A DNA stretch of 5,862 bases from Anaerobacillus sp. (GCA_007118195.1 SKSA01000316.1:1-5862); one strand, 5' to 3'. Shown: positions 1 through 5,731, counted from the stretch's first letter. Translations and numbers: made by a program. Notes: generated from the letters alone by a model not told the origin.

Positions 1-126
1 ATGAAAGGTCGTGAAAAGACGTTAGTTAAAATTTATACAAAATTAAACTACATCAAGTATGTTAAGAAAGTGGCGATTGAGGACATCCCAAAATTCGACT
101 TACCCGTAAAAAGTTTTAATTTGTGA
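1..126 (+). CDS. Unidentified short ORF or C-terminal tail of a gene cut by the window edge
   Basis: An open frame runs from the first base to a TGA at 124-126 and encodes 41 residues, rich in Lys and aromatic residues and ending in KSFNL. The first codon is ATG, but because it sits on the window edge, no ribosome binding site can be checked and the frame may continue upstream. I do not recognise the peptide. It does not look like the C-terminus of TrmB, which I recall as a usual neighbour of ytzH. A weak hairpin with a T-run follows directly (127-150), as would be expected behind a real gene end. It could equally be a chance frame; a partial gene is the reading I prefer slightly. Confidence 0.35.
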   Translation: MKGREKTLVKIYTKLNYIKYVKKVAIEDIPKFDLPVKSFNL

Positions 127-150
127 TAAAAACCGGAAGCAAGGTCTTTT
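127..150 (+). terminator. Weak terminator-like hairpin after the left-edge ORF
   Basis: AAAAACC at 128-134 can pair with GGTCTTTT at 143-150 with one mismatch around an 8-base loop, and the right arm itself supplies the T-run. It starts right after the stop codon at 124-126. The stem has only two G-C pairs, so efficiency would be low. Confidence 0.25.
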
Positions 151-156
151 CGAAAC

Positions 157-182
157 TAAATGACAAATGCTTCAGTCATTTA
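157..182 (+). terminator. AT-rich stem-loop, possible second terminator
   Basis: A perfect 8-base stem, TAAATGAC (157-164) with GTCATTTA (175-182), encloses a 10-base loop. There is no clean T-run after it, so it may be only an mRNA-stabilising or chance structure between the left-edge ORF and ytzH. Confidence 0.25.
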
Positions 183-241
183 TTTAAGAAAGTGGATAAA
201 AGCTTGATATGTTACACAACATAACATGTGAAATAGTTACA

Positions 242-249
242 TAAAGGAT
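242..249 (+). promoter_or_regulatory. Ribosome binding site of ytzH
   Basis: AAAGGATG lies 8 bases before the ATG at 258, good complementarity and spacing for a Bacillus ribosome binding site. It fixes the start of the small gene. No convincing sigma-A promoter was found upstream; TTAAGA (184-189) with TATGTT (208-213) is the best but weak pair. Confidence 0.6.
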
Positions 250-257
250 GTGTACAA

Positions 258-524
258 ATGAATTATCAAGATCAACTAACGCTACTTTCAGATATTTTAA
301 AAAATCAACATGCACAAAATCATGGCACAGAAGATGAATTCAACCAAATTCACCGCCTTGCTGAAGCACTTCAGGCTCAAGGACAACTAGATGAAAATAT
401 GCAACAAACATTAGCTAGTATAGCTAATTATTGTGCAAGCAGAAATTGCCCAGAAAATAGCGACCAAATTGGTCAATGGATTCAATCAATTGACGAAATT
501 ACAATCCCTTATCCACACGAATAA
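258..524 (+). CDS. ytzH: YtzH-like protein, unknown function
   Basis: This encodes an 88-residue soluble protein with no signal peptide, membrane segment or catalytic motif. It starts MNYQDQLTLLSDILKNQ, which resembles the start of the YtzH family of Bacillaceae (about 90 residues), whose members begin with a similar NHQNQLTLLKDIL-type segment as I recall it. The body is predicted helical, rich in Gln and Asn, with two cysteines near residues 54 and 59 and a C-terminal stretch with GQWIQSIDE. The ATG at 258 has a well-placed AAAGGATG. The location next to ytmP supports the family call, since ytzH and ytmP are neighbours in B. subtilis to my memory. Here it converges on ytmP and both genes end in the inverted repeat at 557-679. 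Function is unknown, so none is proposed. Identity is fairly sure from sequence plus context. Confidence 0.8.
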   Translation: MNYQDQLTLLSDILKNQHAQNHGTEDEFNQIHRLAEALQAQGQLDENMQQTLASIANYCASRNCPENSDQIGQWIQSIDEITIPYPHE

Positions 525-550
525 ACTATTGCCCTGGAAATATGTCGAAT

Positions 551-679
551 AAAAAAACGGGGTTGTCCCAAATAAAGTGTCAGACACCGTTAGGCACCAA
601 AATATAGACAGATAATAAATCTATACGCCTATATTTAGTAAGTTTTGCCTGGTGTCAGACACTTATGGGACAACCCCGT
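551..679 (-). terminator. Terminator of ytmP formed by the inverted repeat; weaker for ytzH
   Basis: The ytmP stop codon is at 685-687, only five bases before the repeat. Reading the minus strand, the GC-rich 14-base outer stem is followed at once by seven T's (the A-run at 551-557), the classical arrangement of an intrinsic terminator, although the loop is long. On the plus strand the same stem is followed only by CCTCTTT, so for ytzH it would be weaker. Confidence 0.65.
557..679. repeat. Long inverted-repeat element (MITE- or REP-like) between convergent genes
   Basis: The two ends are perfect 14-base inverted copies: ACGGGGTTGTCCCA at 557-570 and TGGGACAACCCCGT at 666-679. Inside them both arms carry a GTGTCAGACAC motif (577-587 and 652-662), each itself palindromic around one central base, next to AGGCACC on the left (592-598) and GCCTGG on the right. 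A further 8-base stem, AAATATAG (600-607) with CTATATTT (629-636), closes the centre. The whole element can therefore fold into one interrupted hairpin of about 50 bases per arm. There is no open frame inside. It looks like a non-autonomous palindromic repeat of the kind scattered in Bacillus genomes. The family assignment is inference, as no second copy is in the window. Confidence 0.75.
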
Positions 680-684
680 CCTCT

Positions 685-1482
685 TTAATATGTGGCATCT
701 ACATCTGCATGTAAAAGCTTTTCTAAATATAAAATACTATCCTTCATTTCAGTCACTTCATTTCGTTGTTGATGCCATAAAATCACATATACCATTTGCG
801 AAATGACGTACCAATGCATTCTTCTAGATAAATCATCGTTCAGAGTTACACCATAATTACGCAACCACTCTCCCCAGTCTTTCGTAGGAATATATAAATA
901 TAAAAGTAACCCTAAATCTAAGGCGGGGTCAGCAACGATCGCTCCATCCCAATCAATTAAATATAGGTCGCCTTCCTCACCTAAAATCCAATTATTATGA
1001 TTAATATCCGCGTGGCATACAACGTATTCATTACTTTCAACATCTTTAATATTAGTATCTAAGTAATCTAATGCATCATGAATAACAGGAATATCACTAT
1101 ATGAATCAGAAATTTTTTCTGCAATATCTTTTACAATTGAATGAGGGGTAAGTGGTAAATTCCCAATGCGCTTAAACATTTCTAGGAGTTCTTTTGAACG
1201 ATGGATCTTACCTAACAGTTGAGCCACTATCTCCTGCTTCATTTCAAAAGATTTTAATTCTCTGCCACTAACCCATCTTTGTGCAGAAACGACATCCCCG
1301 TTTTCTAAGCGCTTCGTCCAAAGGAGTTTAGGTACAATTCCTTCAGCGGATAACACAGCAAGAAAAGGCGACGAGTTTCGCTTTAAAAAAAGCTTCTCTT
1401 CACCATACTGAGCATAGTATGCTTCTCCTGTTACACCCCCAGCAGGTGTTACCTGCCACTCTTTTCCTAATAAATGTTCCAA
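685..1482 (-). CDS. ytmP: Phosphotransferase of the aminoglycoside/choline kinase fold (YtmP)
   Basis: This encodes a 265-residue cytoplasmic protein of the APH family. A glycine-rich ATP loop, GGVTGEAYY (15-23), is followed by LFLK with the probable ATP-binding Lys34. The catalytic HxDxxxxN motif is HADINHNN with His157, Asp159 and Asn164, and LIDWDG carries the metal-binding Asp177 and Asp179, so the enzyme looks active. The substrate is unknown; related proteins phosphorylate choline, sugars or antibiotics, and a resistance role is not implied. Start choice: frames begin with TTG at 1497, GTG at 1491, TTG at 1485 and TTG at 1482. I choose TTG at 1482 because GAGGGTGA (1495-1488) lies 5 bases before it, and the protein then begins MEHLLGKEW, as expected for YtmP. 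The gene has its own promoter at 1531-1560, sits downstream of amyX on the same strand, and ends in the inverted repeat. The alternative start at 1497 would add five residues. Confidence 0.88.
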   Translation of the reverse strand: MEHLLGKEWQVTPAGGVTGEAYYAQYGEEKLFLKRNSSPFLAVLSAEGIVPKLLWTKRLENGDVVSAQRWVSGRELKSFEMKQEIVAQLLGKIHRSKELLEMFKRIGNLPLTPHSIVKDIAEKISDSYSDIPVIHDALDYLDTNIKDVESNEYVVCHADINHNNWILGEEGDLYLIDWDGAIVADPALDLGLLLYLYIPTKDWGEWLRNYGVTLNDDLSRRMHWYVISQMVYVILWHQQRNEVTEMKDSILYLEKLLHADVDATY

Positions 1483-1487
1483 CAACT

Positions 1488-1495
1488 TCACCCTC
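1488..1495 (-). promoter_or_regulatory. Ribosome binding site that decides the ytmP start
   Basis: GAGGGTGA on the minus strand lies 5 bases before TTG at 1482 and inside the longer frame that starts at TTG 1497. The upstream TTG has only AAGG four bases before it. The stronger site favours the shorter protein. Confidence 0.6.
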
Positions 1496-1530
1496 AATTT
1501 ACCTTAATAAACAAACTCCGACAAACATTA

Positions 1531-1560
1531 ATAATACTAGTATAACGTATTTTTTGTAAA
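1531..1560 (-). promoter_or_regulatory. Sigma-A type promoter of ytmP
   Basis: On the minus strand TTTACA (1560-1555) and TATTAT (1536-1531) are separated by 18 bases; each differs from consensus at one position. Transcription would start near 1524, giving a leader of about 40 bases that contains the ribosome binding site. A perfect 10-base palindrome, ATACTAGTAT (1534-1543), overlaps the -10 box and could be an operator or chance. Confidence 0.5.
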
Positions 1561-1627
1561 GTAAATACGAAAAAAAAGTTATTTTGTAAAAGTAGCAACT
1601 TTAGTAATGTTTATTACTAGAAGCGAA

Positions 1628-1721
1628 CTCGTTTCAGCAAGCTGAAACATCGAGAAATCAGATGGAGTCTCGACTCCACCTGATTAAAAGTTTCCACCTA
1701 CGCTACGCGTTGAGGTGGGGG
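1628..1721. repeat. Cluster of three adjacent hairpins, possible IS200/IS605-type end remnant
   Basis: Three stem-loops follow each other in the 308-base gap between ytmP and amyX. Hairpin A pairs CTCG (1628-1631) with CGAG (1651-1654) and TTTCAGC (1632-1638) with GCTGAAA (1641-1647). Hairpin B pairs AATCAG (1656-1661) with CTGATT (1680-1685) and TGGAGT (1663-1668) with ACTCCA (1673-1678), with one A-C mismatch and loop CTCG. Hairpin C pairs CCACCT (1694-1699) with AGGTGG (1713-1718) and ACGC (1700-1703) with GCGT (1707-1710). Hairpin C beside a run of five G's (C's on the minus strand) resembles the right-end palindromes of IS605-family elements as I remember them. No tnpA or tnpB gene is present. 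Alternatives are a small structured RNA or an attenuating 3' structure of amyX. Apart from this, the ytmP promoter and the palindrome at 1730-1744, I see nothing in the gap. Confidence 0.5.
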
Positions 1722-1729
1722 TCTATAAC

Positions 1730-1744
1730 CCTTAAACTTTAAGG
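1730..1744. repeat. Perfect short palindrome downstream of amyX
   Basis: CCTTAAA (1730-1736) and TTTAAGG (1738-1744) are exact inverted copies around one C. The spacing is too tight for an RNA hairpin with all pairs, and no T-run follows on the minus strand, so it is not a typical terminator for amyX. A protein binding site or part of the neighbouring repeat remnant is possible. Confidence 0.3.
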
Positions 1745-1790
1745 ATAAATTAATTGATTTTGTTCATGCATTTTTTAACCTATCCAAATT

Positions 1791-3917
1791 TTAGGATTTT
1801 TGACGAAACAGCACTGTAGTCGATAAGCCTTTTATGATTGTTTTTGTAGCTTCAATACACTTTATTGGGGTTACCGCTGCTAAATCTGCTTCGACAAATA
1901 CTTCCCAAATTCCGTTTAGAGGGAGAATAATCTCTTTATCTACTTCTGCTCCATTGTGAGCAACCACAAACATTCCGGATGAACTTTTTAACAAATATGC
2001 AACACAATGAGATGGAGTATCAAGAATAAACATATTCTTCTTTACAGCTTCATTCATTCGAAATCGGAAAACGTCATTACGTTTTCGTAACGCAATTAGC
2101 CCCTTTACATAATCAACATTATCCATGTGTAGTGCTTTTCTTTTCCAATCGAGTTTATTAATCGCATCTGGTGAACAATAACTATTTTCCTCCCCTTGCT
2201 TCGTTCTAAAAAACTCTTGCCCTGCATGTAAAAAGGGGATTCCTTGACTTAAAATGGTGATTGCCGTCGCTAATCTGTGAATTTTCGCTCGAACTTCATC
2301 ACACTGATGTTGATTGGAAAGAGCAAGTTTATCCCATAGTGTATGGTTGTCATGACACTCAACATAGTTAACAGATTGATACGGATCGTTAAAGAGGCCT
2401 TCAATTGGGCAAAAACCTTTCGTACTACCACTAACAAGCATTTTCACTTCCTCTTTAAAATCACCATTACCATTACAAAACCCTTTTTTATCGTGATCAA
2501 AAATACTTCCTTTAAGCTTATCTCGGAATTGGTCATTAAAAAAACATATACCTTGAAGTTGATCGGCGTTCGCGATTATTGCTTTTTTATCGTGCGCTAA
2601 AGGCGTCACTAAATCCCAACCTTCGCCTATTACTAAAATTGAAGGGTCTATTTCATTTAATTTTTGCCGTATTTTTTTCATCGTTTCAACATCTAAAATT
2701 CCCATCAAATCAAAGCGAAACCCATCTACATTATATTCTTTTGCTAAATAAGCAACTGAATTAACAATAAATTTCCGTACCATCCTCCGCTCAGAAGCGA
2801 TATCATTTCCAACTCCTGTTCCATCAGCTAAACGACCATCTTCTTTGTACCGAAAGTAATAACCAGGGACTATTTTTTCGAAATTTGACTTTTCATGAAC
2901 AAAAACATGGTTATAAACGACATCGAAGATTACTCTTAAACCATTGCGATGACAAGATTGAACAACCTTTTTTAATTCTGATATTCGCAATTGTGGATCA
3001 TCAGGATTTAGGGAATAGCTTCCTTCGATGGCATTATAATGAATCGTATCGTACCCCCAATTATACGTTTCTAGTTGCTTCGTTTCATCAACACTACCAA
3101 AATCTTGAATCGGCAGCAACTGAACATGGGTAACTCCTAAGTCTACAAGATAATCTAGTCCTGTGGTTGTCCCCCACGGTCCTTTTGTTTTCGTTTCAGT
3201 CAATGCTTCATACTTTCCCTTATTTTTTATGCCACTGTTTTCATCCATTGAAAAATCTCTTACATGTAGCTCATAAATAACCGCATCTGTCTCTTCTTTA
3301 AAAAACGGCTTTTGGGTAGCTTGCCAATCGTCGGGATTCGTTTTCGTAAGATTAATAACGACTCCTTTTTCTCCATTAATCGTTACAGCCTTCGCATATG
3401 GATCTACTGCTTCTCGCCACGTACCATCAACACATACACGATACGTATATGCAGTTCCTTCTAAATCTCCATGAAGTGCTAGCTGCCAAACCCCTTTTTC
3501 GTCCCTTTTCAACGGGTAAATATTATTTTCACCATCTTCGCACAACATCAATTCAACACCTGTTGCCGTTGGTGCCCAAAGTTTAAACATAGAAGCTTCT
3601 TTCGTATACGTAACACCAAGATCATCTTGATCGTAAAAATATAGCTCATCAAATGAAGGAGTTCTTACTACTTGACCAATTTTTACATGAAACAAATGAT
3701 GCTCATTTCCGGTCACTATATATTTTATCCCCAAAGAAATTGGTTTAGTTAAATAAAGCTCATAGCGCCATCTTTCATCACTCTTTATCCATTTTTCAAT
3801 TTTCAATTGGTCATTATTTGATGTATTTGTAACTGTAAAATTGGAGAGTTCTTCATCTACTTCTGAAAATGGAATGGTAATTAACGTAAGTTCATCTATA
3901 TAGGCATTTTTAGTCAT
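1791..3917 (-). CDS. amyX: Type I pullulanase (glycogen/maltodextrin debranching enzyme)
   Basis: This encodes a 708-residue enzyme hydrolysing alpha-1,6 branches in pullulan, glycogen and limit dextrins, family GH13. Domains in order: N-terminal domain (about 1-95), CBM48-like domain with MFKLWAPTATGVELML (about 100-190), catalytic barrel (about 205-620) and C-terminal beta domain (about 625-708). All landmark motifs are present: the pullulanase signature YNWGYD (285-290), DVVYNH (332-337), DGFRFD with nucleophile Asp403, GEGW with acid/base Glu432, and ECHDNH with Asp523. In B. subtilis AmyX I recall the triad three residues later, and a length of about 718. No signal peptide or anchor is seen, so it acts in the cytoplasm. 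The ATG at 3917 has AGGAG 8 bases upstream. The gene is intact. A terminator separates it from ytlQ upstream; reading into ytmP downstream is possible since no clear terminator follows the stop codon. Confidence 0.96.
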   Translation of the reverse strand: MTKNAYIDELTLITIPFSEVDEELSNFTVTNTSNNDQLKIEKWIKSDERWRYELYLTKPISLGIKYIVTGNEHHLFHVKIGQVVRTPSFDELYFYDQDDLGVTYTKEASMFKLWAPTATGVELMLCEDGENNIYPLKRDEKGVWQLALHGDLEGTAYTYRVCVDGTWREAVDPYAKAVTINGEKGVVINLTKTNPDDWQATQKPFFKEETDAVIYELHVRDFSMDENSGIKNKGKYEALTETKTKGPWGTTTGLDYLVDLGVTHVQLLPIQDFGSVDETKQLETYNWGYDTIHYNAIEGSYSLNPDDPQLRISELKKVVQSCHRNGLRVIFDVVYNHVFVHEKSNFEKIVPGYYFRYKEDGRLADGTGVGNDIASERRMVRKFIVNSVAYLAKEYNVDGFRFDLMGILDVETMKKIRQKLNEIDPSILVIGEGWDLVTPLAHDKKAIIANADQLQGICFFNDQFRDKLKGSIFDHDKKGFCNGNGDFKEEVKMLVSGSTKGFCPIEGLFNDPYQSVNYVECHDNHTLWDKLALSNQHQCDEVRAKIHRLATAITILSQGIPFLHAGQEFFRTKQGEENSYCSPDAINKLDWKRKALHMDNVDYVKGLIALRKRNDVFRFRMNEAVKKNMFILDTPSHCVAYLLKSSSGMFVVAHNGAEVDKEIILPLNGIWEVFVEADLAAVTPIKCIEATKTIIKGLSTTVLFRQKS

Positions 3918-3925
3918 ATCACTCT

Positions 3926-3930
3926 CTCCT
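3926..3930 (-). promoter_or_regulatory. Ribosome binding site of amyX
   Basis: On the minus strand AGGAG, within an AG-rich run, lies 8 bases before the ATG at 3917, supporting this start over the later ATG codons. Confidence 0.65.
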
Positions 3931-3949
3931 CTCTTACGGTTTATTTAAA

Positions 3950-3966
3950 TTTTACTTAAAGTAAAA
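3950..3966. promoter_or_regulatory. Palindrome in the amyX leader, possible operator
   Basis: TTTTACTT (3950-3957) and AAGTAAAA (3959-3966) are perfect inverted copies around one A, 33 bases before the amyX start. The composition is AT-only apart from one C and one G, so chance is a serious alternative. It does not fit the CcpA cre consensus. Confidence 0.3.
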
Positions 3967-3988
3967 ATATAGTTAAAAGCCTTATTTA

Positions 3989-4019
3989 TTTATATGTACT
4001 ACGAAATCACTTCGTTCAA
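3989..4019 (-). promoter_or_regulatory. Weak candidate promoter of amyX with an inverted repeat between the boxes
   Basis: On the minus strand TTGAAC (4019-4014) and TATAAA (3994-3989) could be -35 and -10 boxes, but the spacing is 19 bases, longer than ideal. ACGAA (4001-4005) and TTCGT (4011-4015) are inverted copies around five bases, partly between the boxes, where a repressor might bind. Neither part is strong. Confidence 0.25.
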
Positions 4020-4038
4020 AATACTGTTTTAAAAGTCA

Positions 4039-4090
4039 TAAAAAAGAAGGTCACTATAAAGTTTTGCACTCAGCTTTAAGCACCTTCTTA
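4039..4090 (-). terminator. Intrinsic terminator of the thpR-ytlQ operon
   Basis: On the minus strand AAGAAGGT (4089-4082) pairs perfectly with ACCTTCTT (4051-4044), and an inner stem, TAAAG (4078-4074) with CTTTA (4061-4057), shortens the loop. The 3' arm runs straight into a T-run (4045-4041). It begins 10 bases after the ytlQ stop codon at 4100-4102 and isolates the operon from amyX. Confidence 0.75.
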
Positions 4091-4099
4091 ATTTCAAGC

Positions 4100-5131
4100 T
4101 CAATGATCTTCTTCCTCAATTAAGTTGTCATCCTCTTCTTCAAACTGGCTCCGACCTTCTGCCATTGTTTCGCAAACGTTTAATAACACCTGTGAAAATT
4201 TAAGTTGTACAGATTTAATTGGCGACTTATTATTTTTTAGCTTATCTTCCCATCTTTTTATATTTCTTTGGTCTTGAAACTCTACACCACTCCACGGTGC
4301 ATCGACATCAATATACCCTTCATTAGTAATGACAGCCTTTCGAACCGTCATCTCTATTTCTGTTTCAGATAATATTCTTTTTATTACAGTACTCATTCTA
4401 TTTAAGGATAAAAATGGATTGATGATTTTCTTTTCTTGGCCACCATCTTTTCTAAGCCAATACCGCTCTGAAAAAGTCTGAAATATTGTTTGTTCTATTC
4501 CACTTAAATGAACAATACACCATATATCTGTCGGTCCAATCAATAAAATATCAAACTGAACCGTTGCCTTAGGGTACTTAACTATTGGGTAATATAGGAT
4601 AAAATAGTTATCAGGAAATGATTGTAATAACCACTTAAGAGTCGTGTCGAAATAATAAGCTTGCCTTAAAGACGACTTTTCTAAAATCGTAGAGCTCGCC
4701 CAGTTTAATTGAAATTCATACAGTTCTTTTAAAAAATTTATTTTCAACTCAGGTAATGACTTATATTTAAATTGATATGCTGCTTCTTCAAAAGTATCAA
4801 GAAAAGATTCTCGTTGTTCCCGCTTTAACCATCTTTTCACCTTATGAAAAGCGCCTTTTACAGATTTTTTTTGTTGTTCAACATATTTCTCAACAGTTTT
4901 ATTTTCATTTAAATAAGATGCTTCCCATTCTTGTTTGAGACTTGTCCACCTCTCTCGCTTCAACCGTGAAAATTGCCCTGGATAACGATACATATCGTAC
5001 TGATAACGAGATACGTAGTCTTCCAATTTAATTAAATGAGCCACATTTATTCCCCCATAAAGAAAAGCGCACAGCGCCTTGAAAAGATTATAAATAAATT
5101 TTATCATAACCTTTGTTAATTTCCAGCGCAT
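4100..5131 (-). CDS. ytlQ: YtlQ family protein, probable degenerate NERD nuclease-fold domain
   Basis: This encodes a 343-residue protein whose function is not known. The N-terminus has a hydrophobic stretch (about 8-30) that could touch or cross the membrane, then a basic, coiled helical region (about 50-125). Residues 130-300 follow the plan of the NERD domain, a restriction-endonuclease-like fold: a helix, then VQFDILLIGPTDIWCIVHLSG (a window of the core around Asp194), then a NPFLSLNRM segment and a late strand, RKAVIT. In active NERD proteins the second core strand carries ExK; here Val207 and Leu209 occupy those places, so catalysis is probably lost. The tail (330-343) is strongly acidic. 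It begins 13 bases after the thpR stop codon and shares its transcript and terminator. The ATG at 5131 has a poor ribosome binding site; ATG at 5107 is an alternative but its AAAGG is too close. Gene name rests on size and neighbourhood; the NERD reading is inference. Confidence 0.75.
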   Translation of the reverse strand: MRWKLTKVMIKFIYNLFKALCAFLYGGINVAHLIKLEDYVSRYQYDMYRYPGQFSRLKRERWTSLKQEWEASYLNENKTVEKYVEQQKKSVKGAFHKVKRWLKREQRESFLDTFEEAAYQFKYKSLPELKINFLKELYEFQLNWASSTILEKSSLRQAYYFDTTLKWLLQSFPDNYFILYYPIVKYPKATVQFDILLIGPTDIWCIVHLSGIEQTIFQTFSERYWLRKDGGQEKKIINPFLSLNRMSTVIKRILSETEIEMTVRKAVITNEGYIDVDAPWSGVEFQDQRNIKRWEDKLKNNKSPIKSVQLKFSQVLLNVCETMAEGRSQFEEEDDNLIEEEDH

Positions 5132-5144
5132 TCAAATTGTATTC

Positions 5145-5705
5145 TTAAGTTCTCAACGGAAAGGAAGCAACGATTTCATATTTTGGAACTTTGTCTAAGT
5201 TTGTTTTATAAATAACAATATTTGAAACCGACCAAGACACATTTTTCATATATAAATGAAACGATTCGTTAAGATGATTTCCATCATATGGAGCATTCCC
5301 AATATATTTACGAGCCAATGTGATATGTGGATTATACCCTCTCTTATCAACATCCATACCTAGATCAACACAAGTTTGAAAAATAGCTTTTTGAAGTTCA
5401 TATAGTTTCTCTTCTCTTTTAACTCCCGCCCAAAAGATCCTTGGAGCTTGTTTCTGTCCGAACACCCCAAGTTCGGTGATCGCCAATACGAAAACGTCAT
5501 AATTTTTTACAATGTTATTTAATACTATTTGAAGATCATCTAACTCGGACTGCTCGATCCCTCCTAAAAAAACTAATGTTATATGATAATCTTCTTTGTG
5601 TACAAAACGTTGAAATGGTGGATGTTCTAACTCATTCCAACTTCCTAGCCTCTCCTTTACTCCTAAGTCTATAGGAACTGCAATAAAATAATGTGATTGA
5701 GTCAC
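5145..5705 (-). CDS. thpR: RNA 2',3'-cyclic phosphodiesterase (2H family, YtlP/ThpR)
   Basis: This encodes a 186-residue cytoplasmic enzyme of the LigT-like 2H phosphoesterase family, which opens 2',3'-cyclic phosphate ends of RNA and in vitro can join tRNA halves. Both catalytic HxTx motifs are present: HITL with His41 and Thr43 in DYHITLVFLG, and HITL with His127 and Thr129 in YNPHITLARK. The N-terminal HYFIAVPID strand and the length (about 180-190) are typical. Start choice: the frame can begin at TTG 5723, but GGAGGGA (5721-5715) overlaps that codon and lies 9 bases before GTG at 5705, so I choose GTG; the protein then starts MTQSHYFIAV. A perfect TATAAT lies just upstream, and ytlQ follows 13 bases after the stop codon. 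The B. subtilis name is ytlP. Function is secure at family level; the physiological RNA substrate is not known. Confidence 0.93.
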   Translation of the reverse strand: MTQSHYFIAVPIDLGVKERLGSWNELEHPPFQRFVHKEDYHITLVFLGGIEQSELDDLQIVLNNIVKNYDVFVLAITELGVFGQKQAPRIFWAGVKREEKLYELQKAIFQTCVDLGMDVDKRGYNPHITLARKYIGNAPYDGNHLNESFHLYMKNVSWSVSNIVIYKTNLDKVPKYEIVASFPLRT

Positions 5706-5714
5706 TATAACACT

Positions 5715-5721
5715 TCCCTCC
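5715..5721 (-). promoter_or_regulatory. Ribosome binding site that decides the thpR start
   Basis: GGAGGGA on the minus strand overlaps the possible TTG start at 5723-5721 and is 9 bases before GTG at 5705. The TTG itself has no purine-rich site upstream, so the GTG is the better start. Confidence 0.7.
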
Positions 5722-5731
5722 AATAATAGTA

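Noticed and set aside
1523..1620. AAACATTA (1523-1530) and TAATGTTT (1605-1612) flanking the ytmP promoter, each with ACTAG nearby
   Set aside because: An 8-base AT-rich inverted pair 74 bases apart is expected by chance in this composition, and no element boundary is visible.
1616..1739. Plus-strand frame through the hairpin cluster as a TnpB C-terminal remnant
   Set aside because: The frame is short, Ser/Arg-rich and lacks any recognisable TnpB motif such as the zinc finger or RuvC residues; orientation of the suspected element cannot be fixed.
2343..2764. Two plus-strand open frames (2343-2600 and 2579-2764)
   Set aside because: They lie antisense inside amyX, whose catalytic motifs are intact across this region, and have no ribosome binding site or recognisable protein features.
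2885..3133. Plus-strand open frame of 82 codons
   Set aside because: It is antisense to the amyX segment coding for the YNWGYD and DVVYNH motifs; its His- and Phe-rich composition is what a reversed coding frame produces.
3398..3586. Plus-strand open frame of 62 codons
   Set aside because: It is antisense to the CBM48-like part of amyX and has no start signal.
3926..3935. AG-rich run before amyX as a riboswitch or anti-terminator part
   Set aside because: It is fully explained as an extended ribosome binding site; no alternative pairing hairpin with a T-run was found in the leader.
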